DNA from: Rhynchosporium graminicola
Lineage: Eukaryota > Ascomycota > Leotiomycetes > Helotiales > Ploettnerulaceae
Assembly (NCBI GenBank): GCA_900074885.1
Contig: FJUW01000047.1
Span: forward strand, 62,001 to 126,000
DNA: 64,000 nt
Reading direction: 5' to 3'
The position numbers and the translations under genes were made by a program. Shown one piece after another: positions 50,814 to 61,788 of the stretch. The notes beneath the pieces are model-generated. The model was not told where the DNA came from, did no database searches, and saw only the letters and a list, made by a program, of their open reading frames with translations. Every line of letters begins with the position of its first letter. The stretch's first letter is position 1.

Positions 50814-51328
50814 GGTTGCTTCGAATTGTATAATTGTCGTGGTCTCGAAAATGGGTCCAGCGCAAGTAGTCCTCGAACCCATATGCTGTACCCATGTGAA
50901 CTAGCGCGTCTTTAGGAGCACCCCTGCAGGCTTGTTCTTCGAGCGAATCCACTAATCCAAGACCTCACCTTCACGGAGTCGACTTTGAACTCTGAGCGCG
51001 TTCGGGTCACTAATCGTTTCCGATTCGGACACGGAGTTGAGCATTCTGGAACACAACTCGCAAATGCGGGGTGCTCTAATGCTAGATTGATATGATTCAC
51101 CAATAATTGTTGTCAATCTACCAGCTAGCAGATACGTGCTAAGATCATAGCACTTATTAGTTGCTCAGGACCAAATGTGTACGATGACAGCATAGCAATC
51201 CCTGGCAAATCACTACATCCCTTTACAGAATCAACCTTGAATCAAGCCATTCTGTTTTGTTTTGGTCTGCTGAAATTCCGGTTCTGCGTTAGTGAAAGTG
51301 CTCGAGGAAAAACCATCGAGCGACTAGC
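50814..51328. other. Intergenic region between RUD3 and the catalase-like pseudogene
   Basis: Divergent flank of 515 bp. Short minus-strand frames (for example 51,103-50,912) show nothing recognisable. It would hold the RUD3 promoter. Confidence 0.6.
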
Positions 51329-52716
51329 ATGGCCTTAACAGAAGTTGATACCACACATTGTTCGATGGAATTCAGGTGTGGAAAGGGTTCCGCCAGGAGA
51401 AGCTGAAGATATCCAAGCCGTTGCAGATATGATTAACACTATGCAGAAAGCACAGTATAACAATCACAGACATATGTACGGGGGCAAGTATATAAGAGCA
51501 AGTCCGAAGAGCGTGTCTTGACTATGCCACCAGGTACTCATGCTAGAACTCAAGGAGTGATGAAAGGGAAGCTCGTCGTGGGAGACCTCCCACTTCACCT
51601 CGCCCAATCGTTATTCTCTCAACCGGCTGAGTATCCCATGGCGATGCGATATAGCTCGGAACCCGGGGATCCTGGACTGGATGATCGTATTCCTCAGCCG
51701 CGTGGTCTGGCAATGAAAGTCTTCAATGTTCAAGGTGATATGTTCAACATTGGAGAGGATTACCAGACTCAGGACATCGAGTTCAATAGCGCGCCAGCTA
51801 TTGACTTGGCGGATGCTAAGACGACGAAGGAGGTCTTTGAACTTCGGACAAAGTATGGTGATGATAAGAAAGAGCTCTATAAGCATCTTGAAGCACGTAA
51901 CGATACCGATCTTCAAAAAGCTCGCGATCAAGTCCCAAAAAAACATCTCGAGGTACGTAATTTGACAACTTGAAAGTGGATGCGAATTCTAATATCATGA
52001 CAGTCAACCAGACAGTACCCTTAAACAGCTTACAGATTTGGCCACTATGTAATCAAATATATCGCAAGGTTACGTTGATCTTCAGAGTAAGGCATAGAGT
52101 AGTTGAATGTTGTTAGTTGCATTGCAGTACTAATTACTATGGAGAGTTGACTAAAGGTATTATCTAGGAATATCCGCACGGACTATGCACGTGACTACAG
52201 TCACCTGATCCATACCAAGACCTATATCCTCGCAACAAAATAGTCCCTCGTTCCATCCGGTGAAACTCAGAAGTCACAAGAAGAGACCGTGAAACCAAAT
52301 TCACATCCGACTACATCCTCAGCGAATGGCTGACAGAGTTCCACAGCCAGTATGAGGCAGAGTATCCTTTTCAAGTCCAATTTTGTGAAAATATTGAGGA
52401 GCAACCAATTGAGTATGTGGGAATTTTATGGGACGAGGAGAAGTACCCTTGGCAGACGGTAGCGAAGGTTGTCATCCCGAAGCAAGATCGCTTTAATCCT
52501 GTACGTAAAGCATTCTGAGAGGATTATATGAGACTGGATCCATGGGTGAGGTTGAAGTCTTTTCAACCAGTGGGGTCACCGAATAGCCTGAGGAAAGTTG
52601 TGTACCTGGCTAGTAGTTCATTGCGCCATCAGACTAATGGGAGGAAAGAGGTTTATGTGACCAGTATTGACCAGTTTCCTGAAGGAGGGTTCATCGATGC
52701 CCGACATCATGTCTAA
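51329..52716 (+). pseudogene. Broken catalase-like heme protein gene
   Basis: Fragments in order match a fungal catalase-like protein of the catalase superfamily. They are an ATG at 51,329 (MALTEVDTTH); VERVPPGEAEDIQAVAD in a different frame (from about 51,378); a large intact block from 51,518 (THARTQGVMKGKL, then PMAMRYSSEPGDPGLDD, then PRGLAMKVF); FGHYVIKY (about 52,035-52,060); and ILSEWLTEFHSQYEAEYPFQ to AKVVIPKQDRFNP. Frames shift near 51,355, between 51,480 and 51,518, and near 52,310. TGA at 52,516-52,518 replaces an expected Trp codon. Gaps at about 51,953-52,033 and 52,066-52,241 may be introns. At least three frame shifts and a stop make a functional product unlikely. The heme-distal His of the THARTQG motif is still present. 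Confidence 0.85.
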
Positions 52717-53668
52717 AGGGAGATAGCCAAGGGTTAGGAGTCGATGGGGAATATGCATGCCAGCAAACTGGAGGGACAGGATGGACTCATGCATATAAGT
52801 ACTCCCGAGGATAGATACATAGGTATTTACCCAATATTGAGTTGGTTCGCCCGACACGAGTTGGTTCAAGGGGTAGTCCTTAGGCCATTTCACGATTTTT
52901 AAATTTTATGGGTTTTAAGTCAAGTCTTGTATTTATCACATTACCTCGGTCATTCTGTGACGCTGTACACCTTTCGTGGCTTGAAAGACGGTAGTCCGTG
53001 ACTTGGATCTTAAAACCTTGTCTTCACCGGAGATGAAGGGCCTAGCCACGACCATACATAAAACAATGCTTACAGTACAATCCATCCCCCCATTGCCCCC
53101 GACGATGCCTCCCCTTACATTCCGAACAAATTCCACTTCATGAGAAAACGTTCAATTAACACAGAATCTGTACGCACTAAGCGAACCCACCGAAACATTG
53201 AGTAAAAACTCGAGCCATCAGCAGGATTATAAAAGGCGTTTCCGTCTAGGCTATTCGGCAATATGACAGAAGCTACAGAACAACACGAAGAATACCGAAG
53301 TGAACTCCATGCTGCATTGTCTACCGCAAGCGGCGAACAATAAGCGAAAACAAGATGTGTAGATGAATGCCAAAAATATATGTGAAGAGTGTAAAGGAAG
53401 GGAGCCGAGATTTCCAATTTGAAGGGCAGAGCCACCGGGAGCTAGCTTCATTGGGTCAAGAGCAATCAGGTGACTTGGCGTTTTATCTCGCGTGACCCCA
53501 AGTTCGCTTCTTTCCATGATCATTTCGCCACCAGGGAACTGCAAGGCTGGCTTTTGACGTACCTTGTTAACATCGTTGGAGACTTATTCTCCTAAGTCAA
53601 GTCTAATATCAATCGGCATAACATTACTACTCTTCTCACTTTATCTCGTTGATTGCGAGCAAGACAAA
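52717..53668. other. Intergenic 0.95 kb, no gene recognised
   Basis: Downstream of the pseudogene and upstream of the SWIM/RING gene. Overlapping minus-strand frames at 53,115-53,544 are open for about 100 codons but lack domains. The last part is the promoter and leader of the next gene. Confidence 0.6.
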
Positions 53669-54798
53669 ATGGCGTCTTTCACAACCCCATCCAAATCCGG
53701 CACGGTCGTCCAAACACCAAAACTAGACAGCACTTCCAAGAAGCGCAAGGCAATTCAGTCTCTACCATCAAAGAACAATGAAGACAAGGAAGAAGACTTC
53801 TGTGGAAGAATTGCCGCCCAAGAAGCTGAAGCGGGCATCAAGCCTAAGCGTCCGCGCAGGAAGAAGACCGAAGTTGAGGAGTCCGAGGAGAAGCGATTGA
53901 GGCGATTTAGACCCAAAGCGCCGATCTCCTACAATGAGCGATTGGAACGCGTGACTTACCAACGCATGTTCTTAATTGATCGGGAAAAAGGTGTTGATGC
54001 AGACGGATGTCTAGAGGAGAAGTTTGACATCGCTGGCTCTACCGGCAATATTTACCAGGTCACCATCTGCAAGGTTCCGAAATGCAGTTGTCCTGATGCT
54101 ACCAAGGGTAACCAGTGTAAGCATATCATCTATGTAAGTCTACGCCTAAAACACGCTCCAATTAGCAGTACTGATCGAATAGGTAATGGTCAATGTCCTG
54201 AAAGCTCGCAAGGACTTAGGTTATCAATTGGCACTTCTCAGCACTGAACTTGTGGAGATTTTTGCCAATGCTCCTGTCACACCTCAGTCATCTGACGGTG
54301 CTAAATCTGCTGCTACTGACACTGGCGGCTTGCGAAAACCTATCGAAGGTGACTGTCCCGTCTGCGCCATGGAGTTCGATGAGAACGACAAGGCCGAGGA
54401 CATTCTGTGGTGCAAGGGCGCGTGTGGAAATAATATTCATCGTCATTGTTTCGAGCAGTGGGCTAAGAGTAAACCTGGTAAGTCTTTCCTCTCCTACCAT
54501 ATGCCTTTCGGTAAGACTGGCCAATGTCTCATATTTCACAGGTCCTGTTAAGTGCGTCTACTGCCGTACAGCATGGAAGGGAGACGACGACAGCATCAAG
54601 CGAATCAGCAAGAGCGGAAAGGTCAATGCTGAGGGTTACGTGAATGTCGCCGGGGAGCTTGGCCTAAGCGGACGACGTGACATGAGTTCATATCACCAAA
54701 TCTGGGTGCGGAATGAGTTTGGCGATGGCAGAAATGGTTGGCATGAGCACGATGGTGATGGCTCTGATGGCGAAGGCGGCTTTTATGAGGCGAGATGA
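53669..54798 (+). CDS. SWIM and RING zinc-finger protein, putative E3 ubiquitin ligase
   Basis: Exons 53,669-54,133, 54,183-54,477 and 54,542-54,798 give 338 aa; introns are 49 and 64 nt, both with GTAAGT donors. The N-terminal 85 residues are basic and disordered (KPKRPRRKK, a likely nuclear signal). A SWIM zinc finger (Cys139-x-Cys141 ... Cys150-x-His152, in VPKCSCPDATKGNQCKH) is followed by a RING-type finger. The RING has Cys213-x2-Cys216, Cys232, Cys236, His241, Cys244 and Cys258-x2-Cys261. A Gly/Asp-rich acidic C-terminus ends the protein. SWIM plus RING is the layout of ZSWIM2/MEX-like E3 ligases, so ubiquitin transfer is the likely activity; the substrate is unknown. The first exon frame is open 35 codons upstream, but MASFTTPSKS is the natural start. 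Confidence 0.87.
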
Positions 54799-55255
54799 AC
54801 AGTCGTTCAAGGACTTGTTCTACTCTTTGGATTTACTGTAACTGTTATGGTGACTGGATGGAATGACAAATGTGTCAATATAGGATGGGAAAGGCGTTGA
54901 AATTTGCTAAAGGGTATACCTATTTGCTTTCGGAGGACGGGGAAGCCGTCTGTGATTGGTTATTCCAGATGGTGGCAGCAGCTTCACTAAGCCCTGATAT
55001 GGGGACATGTATTCTACCATAGTTGGCGCGTGTGCTTCAGACAAACAGATACAGATCTATACAACATTGCTCAACGCTGCATCCGTTCTTTGATGTCTCC
55101 AAACGCCATATCTTTATATTAGTAATTTGAGCGAACATAATCTCAAGCAGAGCTCCCTGCTGTCAAATCCGGAATGGAAATGAAAGTCGAGCTGATATGC
55201 TTTTTTCAGGCCTGATTTTACGATTTCCCGAGCGCGGGACAAGCGAAGACTGTGT
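54799..55255. other. Convergent 3' intergenic region
   Basis: About 460 bp between the ends of the SWIM/RING gene (+) and the OTC gene (-). It holds only 3' flanks; nothing else was seen. Confidence 0.65.
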
Positions 55256-56409
55256 TTACACAATCTTGCCTTTGTTGACAACGAACCCTTCCAGAGCAGC
55301 TAGAAGCAAATCAGCAAGTCGTTTCCGTTCCTGCAACAGAGGGACTACTTACAGATAGCAGCCCAGAGCCTATTCTCGGCCTCAGGAAACACCAAACTCC
55401 TCGGCCCGTAAAACACTTCATCAGCAACTTCCTCCGGATGTCTCGGTAAACAATGCATGAACTTCCAGCCCTCCTTCGCACCGCCTCTCTTCGCTAGCTC
55501 GCTCGTGATCTGGAATCCCTTAAATGCCTTCAATCGCTTGGCGGACTCCTCTTCCTGTCCCATAGACACCCATGTGTCGGTCACTAAAATGTCGGCGTCT
55601 TTGATGGCTTCTTCTGGAACGGAGGTTTCTGTGAGTTTGCCGGGGGACGAGACGCCGGTGGTGGAGGAGAGAATTATATCGCGCATGCGCGAGGGGATTG
55701 TGTAGCCTTTGGGAGCGGCGACGGAGATGTCGACACCTAGTTTCAGAGCCCCGATTGCGAGGTCGAAGAGTACGTTGTTGGCGTCTCCTATCCATGCAAT
55801 TTTCAGACCTTCCAGTCCCAGACCACTCGAAGATCCCTTGCTAGAGGAGGAAGGAAAAGCTTCATGTATAGTGAGAAAATCGGCAATAGTTTGTAGAGGG
55901 TGGTAATCTTCTGAAAGGGCGTTTATAACAGGCACAGAAGAGTATTTCGCCAGATCCGCAACGTCGGAATGAGGTCCTACGCGAGCTACCATGCAAGATG
56001 TCATACTGGATATTACAAGAGAGGTGTCGTAGAGTGATTCATTGACGCCGAGTTGGATGTCGTCTTTTCCTAGGAACATGGCATGGCCGCCCATTGTCGT
56101 TACGGCCGCTTCGGTCGATACTCGTGTCCTGGTTGAGCGCTTGTTGAACATCATTGCTATGGTCTTTCCGGATAGGGCACCTTGGAGTTTTGGTGGTATT
56201 GAACCGGATTTGATGGATATTTTTGAGGAAGAGGCATTGCGGACGAGGGCTGTGAGTTCGCTCGGTGTGAGATCTGCAATGGAGAGGAGATGTCGAGGCG
56301 CGAAGGGGGATGTGAGTGGTGTTGCCGGCGAGGGCGAAAGGGAGTAGTTGCGTCTGGATATGTGCTGGAGAGCTGCTCGAGCTGGGCGGAGGTGGGATGC
56401 TGAAGGCAT
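55256..56409 (-). CDS. ARG3: Ornithine carbamoyltransferase, mitochondrial
   Basis: Exons 56,409-55,353 and 55,299-55,256 give 366 aa. The 53-nt intron (GTAAGT, branch CTGAT, acceptor TAG) restores the conserved C-terminus ALEGFVVNKGKIV. The enzyme makes citrulline from ornithine and carbamoyl phosphate in arginine biosynthesis (argB / arg-12 in other moulds). The carbamoyl-phosphate motif STRTR is at 92-96, HPLQ at 170-173, DTWVSMG at 278-284 (ornithine site SMG) and HCLP at 319-322. The N-terminal about 30 residues are Arg/Ser-rich without acids (HLRPARAALQHISRRNYS), a mitochondrial presequence. Length suits fungal OTC. Twin Gcn4/CPC1 sites lie about 90 bp upstream. A Ser-rich loop (187-195) is a local insertion. 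Confidence 0.97.
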
Positions 56410-57143
56410 CTGGAAGGGTCAATTGGGAGAATTGTGGTTCAATTGACAGAAGGGAATGGACGAGAGTAGGTAGCTTGAGAGATACTTGTGGCAATTGTGA
56501 GTCAGTGAGTCAGAACTAGTGGAAATGAAGGGGAAATCGAATCTGCGAATTACCCACGATTTTCGTTCTTGTGAGTCGAAACTTCTTCCTCATGCAGGTG
56601 CACATATTATAAGGATGCAGCTGGGGTTGGTCCGCCCAATGATCGACGGCGGATTGCTCAAATGTTGCACTGTTCCAGGACCACTTGCTCGATGGGTGAC
56701 AGCAGATTCTACAGTACCAAGCTTCAAGTTCCATTCCTGCCCTTCAGATCCAGGTGCAAATCAACAATCTAGATTAATGCTGTCAATCGCAGCAGAGTAC
56801 ATTCATTCGGTTTCTGGGAGTACAGTACAATACCCCAAGAAGAGTGACACTAAAACTTGCACTTACTTACTTACACTGACAGGACCTCGGCTGTCGTCGT
56901 GCCGTGCCAGAGCTCACAATCGGCGCCAAGCCATATGACGCTGAGATACAATACGGGTACTAAGTGCGACGCAACCCCATGCTCAGTCTCAACCTCCTCT
57001 TACATCCATCACAGAAGCACACGACACTCAGCTTCCGGCTCACCAAGATCCCTTAAAGATAACACAGACACACCCTCACCAAAAGGGCATTGGGCGGAAA
57101 CTACACAATCCTGGCTGCCGGATAACTTCCCCATCCTCAAACA
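56410..57143. promoter_or_regulatory. Divergent promoter region between OTC and TAG1-like genes
   Basis: 734 bp separate the start codons of the minus-strand OTC gene and the plus-strand TAG1-like gene. The OTC-proximal end has two TGAGTCA sites. Frames inside it (for example 56,519-56,938) have no domain support. Confidence 0.7.
56498..56512 (-). promoter_or_regulatory. Twin Gcn4/CPC1 binding sites upstream of OTC
   Basis: TGAGTCA occurs at 56,498-56,504 and again at 56,506-56,512, with one base between, 89-103 bp upstream of the OTC start. TGASTCA is the binding site of the bZIP activator Gcn4 / CPC1 / CpcA that induces amino-acid genes on starvation. Function is inferred from motif and gene identity. 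Confidence 0.75.
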
Positions 57144-59984
57144 ATGTCAGATAATCCATCGTCACCGCTGCTGCGGCCTAGCGACACCTCACGACCCACC
57201 TCCAATCACTCTCGTCACTCCGGTGAACCAGTCGAGAATACTCCACTATTATCACGCGACGACAACACTTCAAGATACGATGGGAACTCAAATCACGATT
57301 CGAGTAGACGACCTTCGCCTGCGACCAGGTCATTGCGTACGATTCAAAATGGAGGGTCGATCAGTTCAACGAAGGGCGATCGTCGCTGGCCGACTTTCAT
57401 TGCCATCGCCAGTTTAGCCCTGCTCGCCGTGATCATTATACTCGGGGCCTTCTTCGCTCCTGCTATAGTGGAAGAATACGTCAAAGAGGCACTTATAATT
57501 GAGCCTACAAATCTCTCGATTGACTCGTTCACAGCGAGCGGGGTTCGAGCTCGTGTTCAAGCCAACTTCCGTATGGACGCTTCAAGAGTTGGCAATAAGA
57601 ATGTTAGAAACATCGGGAGATTCGGAACTTGGATAGCCCGGAGTGTGGAGAGTCAATCTTCGACAGTCGAAGTATACCTTCCAGAATACGGCAATATCCT
57701 TGTGGGCACGGCAGCTGTTCCATCTGTTACTGTTGATATTCGGAATGGACATATCACTGCTATCGACTTTCTTACCGATCTCGAACCTGCAAATATCGAA
57801 GGTATCAGAAAGGTTGCAAACGACTGGCTCGAAGGTCGTTTGGGAGGTATCAGAGTGTTGGGTAAGGCCAATGTTGGCTTGAAGTCCGGACTGTTTCCTC
57901 TGGGAACGCAATCTATCTCGGAATCGATGGTTTTTGAAGGTCAATCTCTCTATCGTTCCTTTGCGTCTTCATACTTCGGAGAGAAGTCACTGGCTTGATT
58001 TAATGATTGCTTGACATAACATTACTTAATAACTTATGGTTCGGATGTAGTCCTTGTGTCTATTAGATGCAATGATCTTGTGTGGCGACTTGAATTAATT
58101 TACGAACGAATACCCAGCTAACATTTATCTCAGGCAACGATCTTCCAGCGATTCCTCAGTATAAAATTACTCGTCTAAACTTCCGTGAGGTACCAATTAC
58201 TACTAGTGGTCGTCGTGGTATGGCAGCAGATGTGTCCTTGGAACTGGCAAATGCCTATCCTGTCAAGCTTATAGTACCTCCTCTTGGTTTCGACATCCTC
58301 GTAGAAAGCTGCCATGCTAAAGACGAATACATCAAGCTTGCCGATGCTATAACTGGTGCTATTGATGTCGAGCCATATTCTGATGTCAAGGTTGGCGTCA
58401 ATGGCATTGTTCGAGATCTTCCGAAGACTTTCCTCCAGGCATGTCCTCATTCTAATGAATCCCCTCTTGATCTTTTACTTGGAAAGTACATCCATGGAAA
58501 TGACACTACGATTTACGTCCGAGGATCGAGTGCGCCCGACATCGATACACCCGATTGGATCACCAAGATCATATCTAGCGTTACTGTTCCAGTACCCTTT
58601 CCTGGTCATAGCTTTGATAGTTTGATCAAAGAATTCTCGCTCACGGACACGCAATTCTTCCTTCCTGATTCCTCAGCAAAGCCTGGATCTGACGAAGAAA
58701 ACCCTCAAATATCAGGAACCATCCTTGTAACAGCCGGTCTGCCCAAAGAGATGAACTTTGGAATCAACGTAACCCGAGTGAAGGCAATTGCAGACGTTAT
58801 CTATAAGGGCAAGAAGCTTGGTGTTTTGAACCTTCATAAATGGCAGAAAGCTCACTCGGAGAAAATTACGCCAAAGGATGGAGGCAATGCCACAATCAAA
58901 ATCGAGTCCCGGATCGAACACGCACCCCTCGAGGTTACCGATGACGATGTTCTCACAGATATCATGATGTCTCTCTTTCTCGGAAGCAAAATATCGCTTA
59001 AGGTTGTAGCACTGGTCGATGTTGAAGTCTCCACTGTGCTGGGGGAGTTTGTTATCAAGCAGCTCCCAGCAGAGGGAATTATTCCCGTGAAACGTTAGAA
59101 ACCGTTCGTTTTAATTAGTCAGGCCGACCGCACCGAAGCTGACAAGGGTTTCTGCAGCAATCTCGAAGGGTGGTGATATCAGACAATTCCAGCCCCAGGT
59201 CGGTGAACTGAAGGTTTTGAGCACCAGCAGGACTTCTCTAAACCTCGAGGCTCGAGTCAACTTCACAAATCCTACCGAATATAGCGCGCAGATACCGTAT
59301 TTCAATATACATATTCTGAATAATGGCTCGATCATCGGGGACGCAACAGCAAACAACATCAAAGTCAAATCTGGTAATAACACGAACATACTGGTTCAGG
59401 CAACGTGGGACCCATCTAAATTCGGCGGCAAGAAAGCTGCAGAAATCGGGAGGGAGCTTCTGTCGCAATATATATCTGGATATAATACGACATTGACATT
59501 CCAAACACACAAGGATTCCATACCTCACCAACCAGACCTCGGAAAAGCACTCAGCAAATTCCACATCGAGATCCCCACTCCACGTTTGGGAAGCAACGGG
59601 TCCAACGACGGTGAGAAACCACACTTTATAGACGACGCAACATTTCATCTTCTCAGCTCCACCGCAACCTTCACTCTCATCTCCCCTCTTCAATACAGCA
59701 CCATTTACATTGAGAACATCAACGCCACGGCCTTCTATGGCCACACCGAACCTGTCGGCCAGATCCTCTACGATTTACCGTTCAAAGTCCCGCCTGGGAA
59801 GAGCGAGAGCCCTAAACTGCCTGTAGATTGGAGCCTTGATTCAGTGGGGTATGGGGCATTGAAGAGTGCTCTAGGAGGCACGTTGAGGTTGGATGCGAAG
59901 GGTACGGTGAGGATAAGGCTCGGGGAGTGGGGGGATACGGTTTGGTATGTTGGGTCAGGGATTGGTGCTAGTGTGAGGTTTTGA
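57144..59984 (+). CDS. TAG1: Tag1-like vacuolar membrane protein
   Basis: Exons 57,144-57,939, 58,134-59,093 and 59,158-59,984 give 860 aa. The N-terminus (about 80 residues) is Ser/Arg/Pro-rich and cytosolic, with dileucine-like NTPLLS. One membrane helix (83-107) follows. The rest is a long lumenal region of repeated beta-rich LEA-2/DUF3712-like segments (EPTNLSIDSFTASG, ITRLNFREVPITTSGRRGM, GELKVLSTSRTSLNLEARV) with N-glycosylation sites. Yeast Tag1 is a vacuolar membrane protein that helps end autophagy; many fungal homologues are misnamed pre-rRNA processing proteins. The first intron (194 nt) uses donor GTCAAT and the second (64 nt) GTTAGA, both weak. Frames and acceptors agree, but exact donors are inferred. 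Confidence 0.85.
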
Positions 59985-60307
59985 AGGATGTGAAATAAGT
60001 ACGTACCGGGTTACCATGAAATGTATATACGGGTTCCTTAGGAAAGAGGCGTTCCGGCAAGGAAACGAAAGGGTTTGGAGCAGGCGTTAATTTTTAAAAT
60101 TGGCGTGAGTTTGATGACATAGAGTACACGGAGCAGATCTGGGTGAATCCATTTCTCCCTCCAAATGTCTTTTGTTTTATCACCAGCTGCCGAAACTACA
60201 TACAACCGGAACGTGATGAGTCTCACAAAGGAAAGAAAGACGCCAACTCCATATTCAGAAACCAATCTTTGCCGTTGTCCACGTGAGTAGAGCGAAAAAT
60301 TTCTAAT
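59985..60307. other. Convergent 3' intergenic region
   Basis: About 320 bp between the stops of the TAG1-like gene (+) and ILV6 (-). No feature beyond 3' flanks is seen. Confidence 0.65.
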
Positions 60308-61353
60308 TTATCCTGGGGGAAGAACACTAGCGTCCACAATTTCATCGGCGTCTTTAATGAGCTCGGTTTCGTTGTGGCCATAGAGAGGAGAGCGGGGAAG
60401 AGCCATGAGTCCTGTACGTGCGGATTCGAGGATACCAAAGGGGGAGATGAGTTTCATAAAGGAGTCGATACGGTCTGGCTTTGCGGAGCTGTGTAATTTG
60501 TTACTCGTTGCATGAGAGCATGAAAACGTTTGTGATGGGTAAGGAGGGCAATATGGCAGAGCAGAACTTACACCTCAACGATGCAACTATTAGTGCTAAT
60601 ATCCAAGACCTTTCCACCAAACTGATGAGTAAAGTAGGTGATGTTCTTTAAGTGCTCATGCTTCAACCTCAACGCTTGACTCATAGCCAGCTTGCTTGGG
60701 TGGAAATCATTCGTCTCCGAGTTCCTCTGCGCCCACTCTCCTCCCTCTGCCAACTCTTCCTCACCACCAGTAATCTCTCTGTGATGAGCCATCAACTCCT
60801 CAAAGTACTCCGGGCCGAGGATGTTAATCTTTGCCAACAGGAGTTCACGCTGTACCAAAGGCGCAGATGTGTAATCTAGTACTGCCCACACGGGTACTAA
60901 GTCTTCCAGTTGGCGGCGGGCTTGCTCGACCACGCCGTCTTGACCAGACAGCACGATCGTCATGCGAGATAGGTCTTCGACTTCTGTGTTGCAAACAACG
61001 AGAGAGTCGATGTTGAATCCCCGCGCGGCAAGAATACCAGACACGCGGGAAAGGACACCAGGCTCATTTTGCACGAGGCAATTGAGGATGTGACGAGTGG
61101 GAGGTGCACGAGAGGGTGTGGGCGTCTCGTAGAGGATGTTGGATACGGCTGCTTGGGCAGACCAGGATGGTGTCGAGTCGGATTTTGGGAGGGGGTATAC
61201 ACGGCGGTGTAGAGCTTTATAGGCGAGTGCTGAGGTGGAAGAGGCTGTTGATTCGGAGCGGTGATGTTGGAGGGATATTCTGGACGTGGAGGAGAAAGTA
61301 GAGGAGCGAATTGCCCGGGTGGGAAGAGCGAAGAGGGCTTGTCGAGAGGCCAT
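60308..61353 (-). CDS. ILV6: Acetolactate synthase regulatory (small) subunit, mitochondrial
   Basis: Exons 61,353-60,572 and 60,488-60,308 give 320 aa; the 83-nt intron has a GTAAGT donor and restores SAKPDRIDSFMKLI. Ilv6 activates the catalytic subunit Ilv2 and confers valine feedback inhibition in isoleucine, valine and leucine synthesis. After an Arg/Ser-rich mitochondrial presequence (about 1-45), the ACT domain spans about 86-163 (RHILNCLVQNEPGVLSRVSG, ILAARGFNIDSLVV, RMTIVLSGQDGVVEQ). The C-terminal ALS_ss_C half includes FGGKVLDIS and ESARTGLMALPRSPL. Length and layout match yeast Ilv6, including the eukaryotic insertion (EITGGEEELAEGGEW). It is divergent from the KH-domain gene, with 435 bp between starts. 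One Gcn4-type site lies 114 bp upstream. Confidence 0.97.
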
Positions 61354-61788
61354 TGTGAGTAATAGGAGGCCAGTGATGGCTTTGAGTATTGTTGTTTGTA
61401 TCTACCTCCTCTTCTTCTCTCGATTGAGTGGGAGAAGTCTCAATTGACTGGGAGTGGTGATGTTGGTGACTCAAACAAACAACGAGGTGAACTCGAAATA
61501 TAATTGAGGCCGAGCTCGCAACTAATGTATCCACCAACTCTAAGCCTGGTAGCATTCCAGAAGCTCGCTTCAGGCTCCTCATTCTAATCCTGGCCCGGCT
61601 ACTGGCCTGCTACCCGTGTTTAGCCTGAAAAATAGACCCTGTCTCGAGCCTGATAATTCATTCTCAGCCTCCTCGTCCTCTACACAACATCTGCCACGTT
61701 ACCACCTTCGAAGAGCGTTGTTGTTGCGACGGAATTATTATAGTTACGCACCCTTATTCTTCGTTTTCATTCAGCAGTCGAACACAAG
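61354..61788. promoter_or_regulatory. Divergent promoter of ILV6 and the KH-domain gene
   Basis: 435 bp between opposite start codons. It contains one TGACTCA and C/T-rich stretches. No gene inside is supported. Confidence 0.7.
61467..61473 (-). promoter_or_regulatory. Gcn4/CPC1 site upstream of ILV6
   Basis: A perfect palindromic TGACTCA, 114 bp upstream of the ILV6 start, the expected place for general amino-acid control of a branched-chain amino-acid gene. Motif-based inference. Confidence 0.7.
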
